A DNA stretch of 64,000 nucleotides from Bacilli bacterium (GCA_017398945.1 JAFQES010000022.1:1-64000), one strand, 5' to 3'; shown: positions 43,058 to 53,931, counted from the first letter of the stretch. Numbers and translations are program-made. The notes: generated by a model from the letters alone, not told the origin.

Positions 43058-43225
43058 TTAGTATATTTCACAATGGTTATCACCAACGACCAAGAGATGA
43101 TTAATTACCCAACATCCTAAAACTGTATTTGGCACCTCTTCTGTTTTTAAACTATAATCATTATGGCTTATTTTTTTTGCTTTTCCCACCACAGCTTTAG
43201 TTACTATTTCTTTATAATTAGCCAT
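43058..43225 (-). pseudogene. cotE: Truncated CotE-like outer spore coat protein gene
   Basis: A 55-codon ORF with a strong GAGGAGG site. EIVTKAVVGKAKK and PNTVLGCWVINH match the N-terminal third of CotE-type outer spore coat proteins (normally about 180 residues). After INH the similarity stops and an unrelated tail of 12 residues leads to TAA. Loss of the 3' two-thirds exactly where accessory DNA begins suggests that the element inserted here, with the rest of the gene beyond the left end. The CotE match is from memory of the family. Confidence 0.65.
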
Positions 43226-43279
43226 TTTAATCCTCCTCTAGTTTAATTTATGCAACTACTAGACAAAAGTACACTTAAA

Positions 43280-43308
43280 TTGAAATTTAATAGCATCTTT
43301 GGTATAAT
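43280..43308 (+). promoter_or_regulatory. Promoter of the HIT-family gene
   Basis: TTGAAA (43280-43285), 17-base spacer, TATAAT (43303-43308). The gene's ATG follows with GTGGTGA. Confidence 0.75.
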
Positions 43309-43325
43309 TTTAGTGGTGATAGAAA

Positions 43326-43682
43326 ATGAATTGTATATTTTGCAAAATAATTAATAAGGAAATACCAAGTAACATTATTTATGAAGATGATTTGATTATA
43401 GCTACCTTAGACATTAATCCAAGAAGTAAAGGACACACTTTAATTATTCCTAAAGAACACTATGAAGATTATACCAAACTTCCTAATGATATTCTTGCTC
43501 ACATTTATAAAGTAGCTCAAAAAATTGGCAATAAAATAGTAATTAAACTGAATCAAGATGGTTATAGTCTAGTCGTAAATTATGGTAGTGCCCAAGAAAT
43601 TAAACATTATCATTTACATATTATTCCAAATAATAATGAACAAAACATTGATGTTAACGAAGTATTTAATTTATTAAAATAA
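43326..43682 (+). CDS. HIT-family nucleotide-binding hydrolase
   Basis: A 118-residue HIT protein. It opens CIFCKIINKEIPSNIIYEDD and has the histidine triad HYHLHIIP (about 98-105). The family splits nucleotide-phosphoramidate or nucleotidyl bonds, and Bacilli Hit proteins are housekeeping. It is monocistronic, with its own promoter and terminator, and is the first intact chromosomal gene right of the accessory region. Slightly short (about 118 instead of 135-145) because the C-terminal tail is brief. Confidence 0.9.
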   Translation: MNCIFCKIINKEIPSNIIYEDDLIIATLDINPRSKGHTLIIPKEHYEDYTKLPNDILAHIYKVAQKIGNKIVIKLNQDGYSLVVNYGSAQEIKHYHLHIIPNNNEQNIDVNEVFNLLK

Positions 43683-43698
43683 TTATTTTTTCCACTCT

Positions 43699-43728
43699 AG
43701 CTATTAAGTTTAACTTAATAGCTTTTGT
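43699..43728 (+). terminator. Terminator of the HIT gene (bidirectional)
   Basis: AGCTATTAAGTT and its exact reverse complement, 43699-43710 and 43712-43723, followed by TTTTGTT. With T-rich sequence on both sides it may also serve the minus strand. Confidence 0.75.
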
Positions 43729-43885
43729 TATATAATAAGATTGTATTTATTTTAATCGCTGTATACTCAGGTAAGTCAGTTATATTTAAAGTATCACACT
43801 CTTTACTACCATAACCATCAACCAGTAATTGACTTTCTTTACAAACCGGTCCAGAACTAACTTCAGTTAACATATCTTTATTCAT
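43715..43885 (-). other. Possible gene remnant or small ORF in the HIT/TPR gap
   Basis: Fifty-six codons from an ATG at 43885 with no ribosome site. The frame stays open upstream to about 43930, as for a C-terminal fragment (VKxSSGPVC-type, then LPEYTAIKINTI). Its end overlaps the hairpin. The remaining 43.68-43.99 kb gap holds only this and two terminators. I do not recognise the protein. Confidence 0.25.
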
Positions 43886-43960
43886 ATTAAAATCGCTAAT
43901 TCCAACTTTCTCAATTTGATTAACAGGTTGTTAAAAAGCCTAGTCAATTATTATTTCAAC

Positions 43961-43985
43961 AAAAAAAGTAAACAAATATTTACTT
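43961..43985 (-). terminator. Intrinsic terminator after the TPR-like gene
   Basis: AAGTAAA with TTTACTT on the minus strand, followed by seven T, immediately past the stop codon of the 43987 gene. Confidence 0.65.
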
Positions 43986-43986
43986 C

Positions 43987-44847
43987 TTATTCTACTATAT
44001 TATGGTTATTTAAATTAATCCTAACTCGCGCTGGTATCTTCTCTGATAAATTTTCTTTAAATTCAAAAGTTTTATCCATAAGCGCTAAAACTTTTTTGTT
44101 ATTTGTCGCAGACTTTTCAACTTGAATCGTTAAAGCATCACCACAATCTTCCATTCTATTGCAATAACATTGTTGGGCAAGAATTAATTTAACGATTAAT
44201 GTTTCAGTATAATCAAGTCCAAATATCAAGCAAGCACTGGATAAATCCATATCAGTTCCCGAAACCAAATTAACTATATCAATTAAATTATTAATCCCAT
44301 AATGATTAGTTGCATCTATTGCTAGAGCTAACAATTTAATATTTCTTGGTTCCTTTACTTCTACTAATTTTCGAACGCGTTCCACATAATCTGCGTACAT
44401 ATGGTTGTTCGTTTCTTTGAAAGCTAAATCATCTGCTACCATAAGACATTCTAAAGCTTTATAATAATCTTTTAATTGTAAATAACACATTCCTAGTTTT
44501 GCATAAGATTTAAAGTCAGGACCTCCATAAGATAATAATCTTTTAAACAAAATCTTAGCAGTTTCAAAATTACATTGTTCATAATTATAAATCGCCAATT
44601 CATGTAATTTTTTAAAATCATTTTTCATTCCTGGAACAAAATATCTTAATACCACTTTCTTTTCATTGTGATAATTTAAAGAAAAACAGCAAACATTTTC
44701 AATTTTTTTAAGAAAACCACATAATAAATACCAATTTGTTACACTCATTGGTTCTAACACAATAATACCCTTGCCAATATATAATGCATTAATAGCTTCT
44801 TTTAATAAGCTAAAATCTATTTTTCCTTTTTTATTTATTATATTCAT
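43987..44847 (-). CDS. TPR-like hypothetical protein
   Basis: A 286-residue soluble protein. Residues about 80-150 form two TPR-like helix pairs (AIYNYEQCNFETAKILFKRL, then AKLGMCYLQLKDYYKALECL), and the rest is helical with several Cys. TPR units bind partner proteins; no enzyme motif is present. It lies between HIT and dnaJ with its own upstream region containing a TACAnnTGTA palindrome. The specific function is unknown. Confidence 0.6.
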   Translation of the reverse strand: MNIINKKGKIDFSLLKEAINALYIGKGIIVLEPMSVTNWYLLCGFLKKIENVCCFSLNYHNEKKVVLRYFVPGMKNDFKKLHELAIYNYEQCNFETAKILFKRLLSYGGPDFKSYAKLGMCYLQLKDYYKALECLMVADDLAFKETNNHMYADYVERVRKLVEVKEPRNIKLLALAIDATNHYGINNLIDIVNLVSGTDMDLSSACLIFGLDYTETLIVKLILAQQCYCNRMEDCGDALTIQVEKSATNNKKVLALMDKTFEFKENLSEKIPARVRINLNNHNIVE

Positions 44848-44894
44848 TTTAATAACTCCTTAAAATCAGTAATAATATATTACCTTGTCTTATC

Positions 44895-44916
44895 TTAATT
44901 TACAAGTGTAAATTAA
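44895..44916. promoter_or_regulatory. TACAnnTGTA palindrome upstream of the TPR-like gene
   Basis: TTAATTTACA-ag-TGTAAATTAA is a perfect 10-bp inverted repeat with a core like BlaI/CopY-family operators. It lies 48 bases before the ATG at 44847, where a repressor could act. No such regulator is visible in the window. Confidence 0.4.
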
Positions 44917-44937
44917 AAAAGATGAGAATTCTCATCT
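44915..44937 (-). terminator. Intrinsic terminator after dnaJ
   Basis: AGATGAGAATTCTCATCT (perfect 18-base palindrome) then six T on the minus strand. Confidence 0.8.
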
Positions 44938-46051
44938 ATAAATATTTTTTAAATTTTTTAAACTCAGTTTCATCGTCTAAATCAGTTTCATGAAGTGCTT
45001 TAAACAATTCTTTTTGCTTACGATTTAACTTACTAGGAATTACAACATTAAATACTACAAACATATCACCTTTACTGGACGAATTGACATGTTTAACGCC
45101 TTTACCTTTTAACTTAACTTTCTCTAAATTTTGCGTACCAGCTTTAACATCTAAAATAACATTTCCGGTCAAAGTAGGAATTTCTTTTTTACATCCTAGT
45201 ACCGCTTCTGTAATAGTAAGGGGAACTTCTAGATAAATATCTTCTCCATCTCTTTCAAATATATCGTGATCTTTCACTTTAAACTCAATATAGATATCGC
45301 CATTAGGTCCCCCATTTAATCCTGCCGAGCCTTTACCAGATATTCTCTGTTGCATCCCATTATCTACACCTTCTGGAATTGTTATCGTAATTTCTTTCAT
45401 CGCTTTTACTTGACCATTACCGCGACATTCAGAACACTTTTCTTTAAAATCTTTTCCTTTACCACGACAATCTGGACAAGTTGTTTGCGTTTGAAATACT
45501 CCAAACAAAGAATTTTGTTGACTTACAACTCTACCATGTCCATTACAAGTTGAACAAGTATGCTCATCAAAGCCACCTTTACCATGACATTTTTTACATT
45601 CTTCGTTTAAATCTAGTTTAATTTCTTTTTTACACCCAAATACCGCCTCTTCAAAAGCTAAATTGATTTTGACTAAGCTATCTTCTCCTTTAATTGGACG
45701 ATTAGAATTTCTTCCTCTACTCCCTCCGAAGTTAAATCCAAATCCTCCTCCAAATAAATCTCCAAAAATATCTCCTAGATCAATATCATCCATATTAAAG
45801 CCACTAAAACCTGCTCCTCCAGCTCCGTTAGAAAAGGCAGCATGCCCATATTGATCATAAGACGCTTTCTTTTGTGGATCGGATAATACGGCATAAGCTT
45901 CACCAATTTCCTTAAACTTTTCTTCTGCCCCAGGTTCTTTATTTACATCTGGGTGATATTGTTTAGCTAATTTTCTAAAAGCCCTTTTTATCTCTTCATC
46001 AGAAGCCCCTTTAGATAACCCTAACACCTCATAATAATCTTTTTTATTCAT
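44936..46051 (-). CDS. dnaJ: Chaperone DnaJ
   Basis: A 371-residue DnaJ. The J domain has the YHPDV motif (about 31-35), then a Gly/Phe-rich region with GGFGFNFGG. Four zinc motifs follow ([32 protein letters not shown]; about 140-210), then two beta-barrel client domains. It delivers unfolded proteins to DnaK and stimulates its ATPase. It is the last gene of the heat-shock group, 31 bases after pepF. Normal full length. Confidence 0.97.
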   Translation of the reverse strand: MNKKDYYEVLGLSKGASDEEIKRAFRKLAKQYHPDVNKEPGAEEKFKEIGEAYAVLSDPQKKASYDQYGHAAFSNGAGGAGFSGFNMDDIDLGDIFGDLFGGGFGFNFGGSRGRNSNRPIKGEDSLVKINLAFEEAVFGCKKEIKLDLNEECKKCHGKGGFDEHTCSTCNGHGRVVSQQNSLFGVFQTQTTCPDCRGKGKDFKEKCSECRGNGQVKAMKEITITIPEGVDNGMQQRISGKGSAGLNGGPNGDIYIEFKVKDHDIFERDGEDIYLEVPLTITEAVLGCKKEIPTLTGNVILDVKAGTQNLEKVKLKGKGVKHVNSSSKGDMFVVFNVVIPSKLNRKQKELFKALHETDLDDETEFKKFKKYL

Positions 46052-46082
46052 TAGTTACACTCCAATCTTTGTAAGCAATAAA

Positions 46083-47876
46083 TTATTCACTACTTTCCAA
46101 AATTTTTAATTTTTCTTCAAAATATTTAAATGCATCTTCATATGGTTTATCGCTCATTATATCAACTCCAGCAGTTTTTAATATTTCAACAGGATAGTCG
46201 CTTCCCCCACTACTTAAGAATTTAAGATATTTTTCTTTAGCCCCTTCTTCATTATTTAAAATTGCATGAACTATCGAAACGGCACTAATTAATCCAGTTG
46301 CATATTTATATACATAAAACGGCGTATAAAAATGAGGAATACGCATCCATTCATAGCGAATTGCATCATCACTTACAACATCTTCACCAAAATATAATTT
46401 ATTTAATTCATAATAAGTTGTAGATAATTCTTCTTCTGTTAACGCTATACCATCTTCTTCTTTTTCATGAGCAATCATTTCAAACTCAGCAAACATAGTT
46501 TGTCTAAATATAGTTGTTCTATAACGATCTAATAAATCTAATATCATTGCTTTCTTTTCAGCTTTATCATCAGTATGATTATACATATAATCGAATAGTA
46601 ACACTTCATTTACAGTTGATGCTATTTCCGCTAAAAAAATCGGATAACTATGGTAGATATAATCTTGATATTCACAAGAAAATGCTGTATGCATAGCATG
46701 ACCATATTCATGAGCCAAAGTCTCTACTGATTTTAAATCATCTGTATGATTTAATAAAACATAAGTGGGCACTCCGTAATAAGACCATTGATATGCCCCA
46801 GATTTTTTTCCGTCACTTGGATATACATCAGTCCATCTATTATTAAATTGTTTATCTAATTTTTCTAAGTATTCTTCACCAAGAGGTTTTAACGCTTCTC
46901 TAACAATGGCTTTTGATTCTTCAAAGGTATATTTTTTATCTTTATTTATAATCGGATTGTAATACATATCATACATATGCATTTTATCTAATTTACATTC
47001 TTTTCTCCGACATTCTAAATAACGATACATTAATGGTAAATATTTATGTACTTGTTTAATTAAATGAGTATATAAATCAGGTTTAATATTATCAGCATAC
47101 AAACTCATTTCTAAAGGTGATTTATACTTACGAGCTTTACTAATAAAGAAATCTTCTTTTATTTTTTGGGCATAAAAATTTCCCAAAGTATTTTTATGGT
47201 TTTTATAAAATTTATAATATTCTTCAAAAACGTTTTTTCTTACCGTTTGTTTTTGTGAACTCATTAAATTAACGTAATTGCTTTCCGTTAGTTTTACCGA
47301 TTCGCCATCGTCATCTTCTACTTCTCCAAAAATACTATCTGCATTACACAAATTGTAATAAGCATTTTTGGCCCCTTTTAATAACGGAGATGTTAAACTA
47401 AGCAGTTTTTCGCTTTCCTTACTTAAAGTATGATCTTTTTCTCTATATAACTCTTCAAAATAAAAATTATATTTTTTTAATTCTTCTTTTTCTTCAAGAA
47501 GTTTCTTTACATACTCTAAATCTTTAGTAAGAAGTTCTGGAGTTATAAAAGATAATTTATTCCCCATTGTTTCAAATAATTTAGTGGTTTGCATTTTTAG
47601 TGCTTGACGCTTAGCGTCCTTCGTATTAGTATCACAATCTAATTGAGCATATAAATATAATTTAGTACTTAATAAATCTAATTCTTTATCAGTTTCTAAA
47701 AATTCTAATAAAGTATCGCTACTATCTAAAATATGATTTTCAAAACCAACTAATTTATCAATTAAATCATTTATTTGCTTTATATATTCATCCAACTTAT
47801 TGATATCTAATATCAAAGATAAATCCCATTTATATTCACTTGGTATATCATTTCTAGTTTCATAAGTTTTACTCAT
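46083..47876 (-). CDS. pepF: Oligoendopeptidase F (M3 family)
   Basis: A 597-residue M3 metallopeptidase. The zinc motif is LAHEYGHAMHTAFS (about 382-395), with the third ligand Glu in FLAEIASTVNE. It hydrolyses medium-sized peptides in the cytosol. The start is the ATG at 47876 after AAGGGA; a GTG/ATG five codons upstream overlaps that site. It lies between dnaK and dnaJ, an unusual place, with a hairpin on its dnaK side. It may share the HrcA-controlled transcript. Confidence 0.9.
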   Translation of the reverse strand: MSKTYETRNDIPSEYKWDLSLILDINKLDEYIKQINDLIDKLVGFENHILDSSDTLLEFLETDKELDLLSTKLYLYAQLDCDTNTKDAKRQALKMQTTKLFETMGNKLSFITPELLTKDLEYVKKLLEEKEELKKYNFYFEELYREKDHTLSKESEKLLSLTSPLLKGAKNAYYNLCNADSIFGEVEDDDGESVKLTESNYVNLMSSQKQTVRKNVFEEYYKFYKNHKNTLGNFYAQKIKEDFFISKARKYKSPLEMSLYADNIKPDLYTHLIKQVHKYLPLMYRYLECRRKECKLDKMHMYDMYYNPIINKDKKYTFEESKAIVREALKPLGEEYLEKLDKQFNNRWTDVYPSDGKKSGAYQWSYYGVPTYVLLNHTDDLKSVETLAHEYGHAMHTAFSCEYQDYIYHSYPIFLAEIASTVNEVLLFDYMYNHTDDKAEKKAMILDLLDRYRTTIFRQTMFAEFEMIAHEKEEDGIALTEEELSTTYYELNKLYFGEDVVSDDAIRYEWMRIPHFYTPFYVYKYATGLISAVSIVHAILNNEEGAKEKYLKFLSSGGSDYPVEILKTAGVDIMSDKPYEDAFKYFEEKLKILESSE

Positions 47877-47898
47877 AATTATCCCTTTCATCTAAGCA

Positions 47899-47922
47899 AA
47901 GGTTCTAGTTTCCTAGAACCTT
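47899..47922 (-). other. Hairpin between dnaK and pepF
   Basis: Perfect 10-bp stem AAGGTTCTAG with CTAGAACCTT and a GAAA tetraloop on the minus strand. It is followed by TTTGC, not a true T tract, so it may be a weak terminator or a processing/stability element lowering pepF-dnaJ relative to dnaK. Confidence 0.6.
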
Positions 47923-47933
47923 ATATTCTTTTA

Positions 47934-49781
<1,848 letters not shown>

Positions 49782-49814
49782 TTATATCATTCCTTTCTTT
49801 TTCTTAGAGTATTA

Positions 49815-50330
49815 TTATTCACTAACTTTAACCATCGCTGGTCTTATAACTTTATCTTTATAAATGTAACCTTTTTGCATTACATCAATAACTTTATTAC
49901 TTGGAGTGCCTTCAACTTTTTCGGTTAAAACAGCATCCATTTTAGCCGGATCAAATTCCTCATTTAAACAAATAATTTCTTCAATTCCTTTTTCTTTTAA
50001 AATATTTATCATATTTCCATAAATCATTTTAAAACCACTTAAGAATTTTGATAATTCATCATCTAAATTAGTATCATCTAATTTAATTGCTCTTTCAAAA
50101 TTATCAATGACACTAAGAAGCTTCTTAGCAAAATCTTCACCTTCATATTTATAAAGCTTACTAATTTCTTCTTCATAGCGTCTTTTCATATTTTGCATAT
50201 CTGCTGTTAAACGAAGAACTTTTTCATTCAATAAAGCATTAGCAGCTTTCAGTGTTTCTACTTCTTTATTAACTTTAACTTTTTTCTCCTTTTTCGGAGT
50301 TTCTGCATTTTGTTCTACTTTCTCATTCAT
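49815..50330 (-). CDS. grpE: Nucleotide exchange factor GrpE
   Basis: A 171-residue GrpE. A Lys/Glu-rich N-terminal region, a long coiled helix (about 25-75) containing ADMQNMKRRYEEEI, and the beta-wing domain (PAKMDAVLTE, then KGYIYKDKVIRPAMVKVSE) are all present. It promotes ADP release from DnaK. The start overlaps the hrcA stop by eight bases, so it is translationally coupled. Typical length and fold. Confidence 0.96.
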   Translation of the reverse strand: MNEKVEQNAETPKKEKKVKVNKEVETLKAANALLNEKVLRLTADMQNMKRRYEEEISKLYKYEGEDFAKKLLSVIDNFERAIKLDDTNLDDELSKFLSGFKMIYGNMINILKEKGIEEIICLNEEFDPAKMDAVLTEKVEGTPSNKVIDVMQKGYIYKDKVIRPAMVKVSE

Positions 50331-51345
50331 GTTTACTTTCCTTTTCTAATGAATCTAAATTTTCATTAATATATTTTAATAACCCAACAACGCGATCATA
50401 TTCCATTCTCTTTGGACCTATAATAGCAATTGTTCCTTCTTCGCCATTTATATTGTAATGACTTTTTACAATTGTTACATTAGAATCAAAATCACTTTCA
50501 TCACCAATATAAATATTAATACTATCAGATTCATCTTTTGCTTCTATTTTTCGAATAAGCTCATTATTTTCAAACTTACTCATTAATCTTCTAATTTCAT
50601 TTGTATCATCATATTCTGGTTGATTTAAAAGCTTAGCTTGACCTCTTACATGAACATTACTTCCTTTATTAAACCCATGTAATGCATCATAAAAGATATT
50701 ATAAATAGCTTCATATTGTTCAATTCTTTGCGAAATAATTGGTTTAATTTCAAACTCTAATCTTTCAGCAACTTCGTTAATAGGAGTTCCAATTAACATT
50801 TTATTAATCATATCACTAGTTTTAACTAACTCTTTAACTTCGGTATTCGGAGGTAAAACAAATTGTTTATTTTGCACAACTCCTTTATTAGTACAAACCA
50901 ATGCTACTACTTTATTTTCATCAATTGGAATTATACTTACTTGTTTAAGTAAATTTTCTCTACTATTACTTCCTAATACAATACTTGTATAATTAGTTAT
51001 ATCACTAATAATTTCCATACATTTTGTAATTGTATCACTAAGTTGTAATTGCTTATTGTCAAATATTGTTTGAAGCTTTAAAACATCTTCTCCCGTTAAT
51101 TCCTTTGGCTTCATTAAATAATCAACATAATATTTGTAGCCTTTTTCCGAAGGAACTCTTCCTGAAGAAATATGGTTTTTTTCGATGTACCCTAATGATT
51201 CTAATACCGCCATCTCATTACGAATAGTCGCACTAGAACATTTAAATTTCTTACATAAAGATTTACTTCCAACTGGTTTTACATTCTTAATATAATTTTC
51301 TACTATTTCTTTTAATAGATTCTTTTGTCTTTCGTCCAAAATCAT
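50323..51345 (-). CDS. hrcA: Heat-inducible transcription repressor HrcA
   Basis: A 340-residue HrcA. The N-terminal winged helix (VGSKSLCKKFKCSSATIRNEMAVLESLGYI, about 25-55) binds CIRCE, and SSGRVPSEKGYKYYVDYL is the family signature. The GAF-like domain and C-terminal dimer part follow to normal length. The exact start is unsure: ATG at 51345 is used, but a TTG two codons later has better spacing from AAAGGTG. A degenerate CIRCE lies 12 bases upstream, so the gene is autorepressed. Confidence 0.93.
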   Translation of the reverse strand: MILDERQKNLLKEIVENYIKNVKPVGSKSLCKKFKCSSATIRNEMAVLESLGYIEKNHISSGRVPSEKGYKYYVDYLMKPKELTGEDVLKLQTIFDNKQLQLSDTITKCMEIISDITNYTSIVLGSNSRENLLKQVSIIPIDENKVVALVCTNKGVVQNKQFVLPPNTEVKELVKTSDMINKMLIGTPINEVAERLEFEIKPIISQRIEQYEAIYNIFYDALHGFNKGSNVHVRGQAKLLNQPEYDDTNEIRRLMSKFENNELIRKIEAKDESDSINIYIGDESDFDSNVTIVKSHYNINGEEGTIAIIGPKRMEYDRVVGLLKYINENLDSLEKESKHE

Positions 51346-51357
51346 CACCTTTATCCA

Positions 51358-51384
51358 TTAGCACGTCATTTGCTTAAGTGCTAA
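51358..51384. promoter_or_regulatory. CIRCE operator (degenerate)
   Basis: TTAGCAC (51358-51364), 13 bases, GTGCTAA (51378-51384). The total of 27 bases equals the TTAGCACTC-N9-GAGTGCTAA model, with the two inner bases of each arm changed. It overlaps the likely transcription start of hrcA. A further TTAGCAC half-site abuts the -35 box. Confidence 0.8.
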
Positions 51385-51388
51385 TTAC

Positions 51389-51417
51389 ATTATAATATTA
51401 TGCTTAGCACTTGTCAA
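51389..51417 (-). promoter_or_regulatory. Consensus promoter of the hrcA-grpE-dnaK operon
   Basis: TTGACA (51412-51417), 17-base spacer, TATAAT (51389-51394), all perfect on the minus strand. Confidence 0.9.
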
Positions 51418-51443
51418 TATATAACTGCTAATTTGTCACAAAT

Positions 51444-51466
51444 AAAAAAAGTTCAATATAGAACTT
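51444..51466 (-). terminator. Intrinsic terminator after the 51490-52140 gene
   Basis: AAGTTC with GAACTT on the minus strand, then seven T. It isolates the hrcA promoter from upstream transcription. Confidence 0.65.
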
Positions 51467-51489
51467 AATATATCCAGAAACCTTTTGCT

Positions 51490-52140
51490 TTAAGTTTCAT
51501 TAATATAATTATATAATGGCACTTCGGTTCCATCTAATTTAACTGCATACGGAACCTTAGTAAGAGTATTATTTACAACAAATATTACATTTTCTAAACC
51601 ATTTATATCTTTTAGATTCAATTTTCCTTCATAAAAAAGCTCGTCAATTTTTATATATGACAATGTACCATTTTCTTTTACAAATACAAAACAGCCTTCT
51701 TCACCATTCCCAACTTCAACATAATATGCAGTTAATACTTTTTCTATATCTAATTTATAGGCATTTAAATCTTTTTCTCCGCCTTCACTTACATAATTTT
51801 CAGGAAAATAATTTTTAAAATCATTTTGCAATTCAAGTAAATTGTTTTTTAACATTTCGTCATCTACATATTCTAAATTTTCATTTAAAGTTAAATAAGC
51901 GTTTCCATCTGTATCAACAACAATTTCTATATATCTATATTGAACACCCTGAGCTCTACTTCTATTTGCAAGATTATATTGATAATATATATTTTTTTCT
52001 ATTTGTTCAGAATAATTTTTATTATTATCGTTAATTTTTTCTTCATTAACATTACTAACCCCAAAATAAACCGCTGTTCCTATTGCCCCAACTGCAACCA
52101 ATACAATTACTGCTATAATATATTTTTCTATCTTATTCAT
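51490..52140 (-). CDS. Membrane-anchored hypothetical protein
   Basis: A 216-residue protein with an N-terminal signal-anchor (about 5-27) and an exported domain of about 185 residues with alternating acidic helices and strands (YIEIVVDTDGNAYLTL, then FVFVKENGTLSYIKI). The start is the ATG at 52140 after AGAGG; the ATG two codons upstream overlaps that site. It is not recognised. Its own promoter (-10 TATAAT near 52,165) and terminator make it a single gene between greA and hrcA. Confidence 0.6.
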   Translation of the reverse strand: MNKIEKYIIAVIVLVAVGAIGTAVYFGVSNVNEEKINDNNKNYSEQIEKNIYYQYNLANRSRAQGVQYRYIEIVVDTDGNAYLTLNENLEYVDDEMLKNNLLELQNDFKNYFPENYVSEGGEKDLNAYKLDIEKVLTAYYVEVGNGEEGCFVFVKENGTLSYIKIDELFYEGKLNLKDINGLENVIFVVNNTLTKVPYAVKLDGTEVPLYNYINET

Positions 52141-52206
52141 AGTCATCCTCTTTCTATATTAATATTATAGAACATTTTATTTTTAACAACAACTCATATT
52201 AATCAA

Positions 52207-52233
52207 AATAAAAAGCCCTTAGACAAGGACTTT
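52207..52233 (-). terminator. Intrinsic terminator after greA
   Basis: AAAGTCCTT-gtct-AAGGGCTTT stem (one G-U), then TTATTTT on the minus strand. Confidence 0.8.
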
Positions 52234-52693
52234 ACGCTACACTAACTATTTTCACTTGATATGAACCATTTGGACTTTCAACATCTACTAGTTCATCTTT
52301 TTTATGACCAATAATTGCTTTACCAATAGGAGATTCATTAGAAATCTTATTATTAAACGGATCTGCTTCTAAAGATCCAACAATTTGATATTCATCTTCT
52401 TCTCCATCATCATAAGCAACAACAACAGTAGAACCAACATTAATTACATCGCTATTTTTATTTTCCGCAATTTCGCTATGTTCTAATTTGTATTCTAATT
52501 CTTTAATTCTTGCTTCAAGTTGGGCTTGTTCATTTCTTGCTGCATCATAATCTGCATTTTCTGATAAATCACCTTGAGCTCTAGCTTCTTGTAAAGCTCT
52601 TATAATTTCTGGTCTTCTAACTTGTTTTAATTCATTTAATTCAGCTTCTAATTCTAAATAACCATTAGCTGTTAATACACATTTATTTTTCAT
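52232..52693 (-). CDS. greA: Transcription elongation factor GreA
   Basis: A 153-residue GreA. The N-terminal coiled coil carries the tip GDLSENADYDAARNEQ (acidic residues that help RNA polymerase cleave backtracked RNA). The C-terminal FKBP-like domain has ESPIGKAIIGHKKDEL. The ATG at 52693, six bases after GAGGTGG, is the start. In Bacillus it follows the yrr cluster with udk between; here udk is missing. A promoter lies in the end of the upstream gene. Confidence 0.96.
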   Translation of the reverse strand: MKNKCVLTANGYLELEAELNELKQVRRPEIIRALQEARAQGDLSENADYDAARNEQAQLEARIKELEYKLEHSEIAENKNSDVINVGSTVVVAYDDGEEDEYQIVGSLEADPFNNKISNESPIGKAIIGHKKDELVDVESPNGSYQVKIVSVA

Positions 52694-52725
52694 GTTCATC
52701 CACCTCTAAATTAACAATCCATATA

Positions 52726-52754
52726 AGGATACTATACAAAGTCATTTTTGTCAA
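52726..52754 (-). promoter_or_regulatory. Putative greA promoter inside trhP2
   Basis: TTGACA (52749-52754), 17-base spacer, TATCCT (52726-52731) on the minus strand, within the last codons of the U32 gene. Confidence 0.5.
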
Positions 52755-53931
52755 ATACTTTTATACGCATCATATCATCCTGATTTACAAAAGTATCACA
52801 CGGAATATAACAAATCATTTTCGGATGTCTTGCTACATCAATTTCTTCTTTGTCTTCGTTATATATCTTATTAATATGTAATGTAAAAGTTTCCGTTTTT
52901 GGTCCAAATATTTCAACAACATCCCCCAATTTAAAATAATTACGTTGTTCTAATTTAATTAATTTATTTTCTTTATCATAATCAAGCACTAACCCTAAAA
53001 AATCTTGGTTAGAAGCTTCATCACGATCCGCATAATATTGTTCTTTATTAGTTGGTAATTTTTGGAAAAATTGCGCAACTGAATCACGATTAGCACATCT
53101 ATTTAAAATATTTAAATAGTAATTTAACTCTGAACTTGTAATAGTATTATCTAAAGTTTTATCAATTATACGTCTATAAACTAAAACTACCGTTGCAATA
53201 TAATAAATTGAACGCATTCTGCCTTCTATTTTAAAAGAATTAACCCCAACATCTATCATTTCTTTAATATGATTAACCATATTCAAATCTTTTGGCATGA
53301 TTGAAAAGTCTGGTTTATCATCTTCATACCCAAAATTCCAACGGCATATTTGAGCGCACCCACCTCTATTGGAATCTCTTTTTGTTACATAGTTAGATAA
53401 AACACATTTTCCTGATATAGATGAACACATAGCTCCATGAATAAAGCATTCTATATCTACTCCTGTTTCGGCCTTAATTATCCTTATATCATCTTTATGG
53501 CATTCACGAGCTAGCACTACTCTTTTAGCATTCAAACTTTGCCAAAACTTAACAGATTCATAATTTAAGTTACTAGCTTGCGTTGATATATGGATTTCTA
53601 AAGGTAAGCCTAACTCATTTATTTTTTGCACTACCACAATATCACTAGCTATAACGGCATCAACATTGATTCTAGCTAACTCTTGCAAATATTCATCCAA
53701 ACCTTCTAAATTTTGATTATGAAAAATGATATTTACTGCTACATAAACTTTTTTATTAATACTATGTGCATAGTCAACTGCTTCTTTTATTTCTTCTAAA
53801 GAGAAATTTTTCGCATTAGCTCGAAGGCTATATTCATCTCCCCCTAAATATACCGCATCGGCACCATATTTAAAGGCTATTTTAAGTCTTATTAAATCTC
53901 CCGCTGGAGCAAGAAGTTCTATCTTTTTCAT
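52732..53931 (-). CDS. trhP2: U32-family tRNA hydroxylation protein TrhP2 (YrrO-like)
   Basis: A 399-residue U32 protein. ELLAPAGDLIRLKIAF, NIIFHNQNLEGLDEY and ECFIHGAMCSSISGKCVLSNY are typical, with the cluster-binding Cys residues later (GGCAQICRW and NRCANRD). U32 proteins of this type take part in 5-hydroxyuridine formation at tRNA position 34, using prephenate in some bacteria. It overlaps trhP1 by four bases, and trmR is upstream, matching the Bacillus yrrMNO order. Confidence 0.85.
   Translation of the reverse strand: MKKIELLAPAGDLIRLKIAFKYGADAVYLGGDEYSLRANAKNFSLEEIKEAVDYAHSINKKVYVAVNIIFHNQNLEGLDEYLQELARINVDAVIASDIVVVQKINELGLPLEIHISTQASNLNYESVKFWQSLNAKRVVLARECHKDDIRIIKAETGVDIECFIHGAMCSSISGKCVLSNYVTKRDSNRGGCAQICRWNFGYEDDKPDFSIMPKDLNMVNHIKEMIDVGVNSFKIEGRMRSIYYIATVVLVYRRIIDKTLDNTITSSELNYYLNILNRCANRDSVAQFFQKLPTNKEQYYADRDEASNQDFLGLVLDYDKENKLIKLEQRNYFKLGDVVEIFGPKTETFTLHINKIYNEDKEEIDVARHPKMICYIPCDTFVNQDDMMRIKVFDKNDFV

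Noticed and set aside
43058-43225. Intact small gene instead of a cotE fragment
   Set aside because: The first 43 residues match the start of a much longer coat protein and then the similarity ends abruptly.
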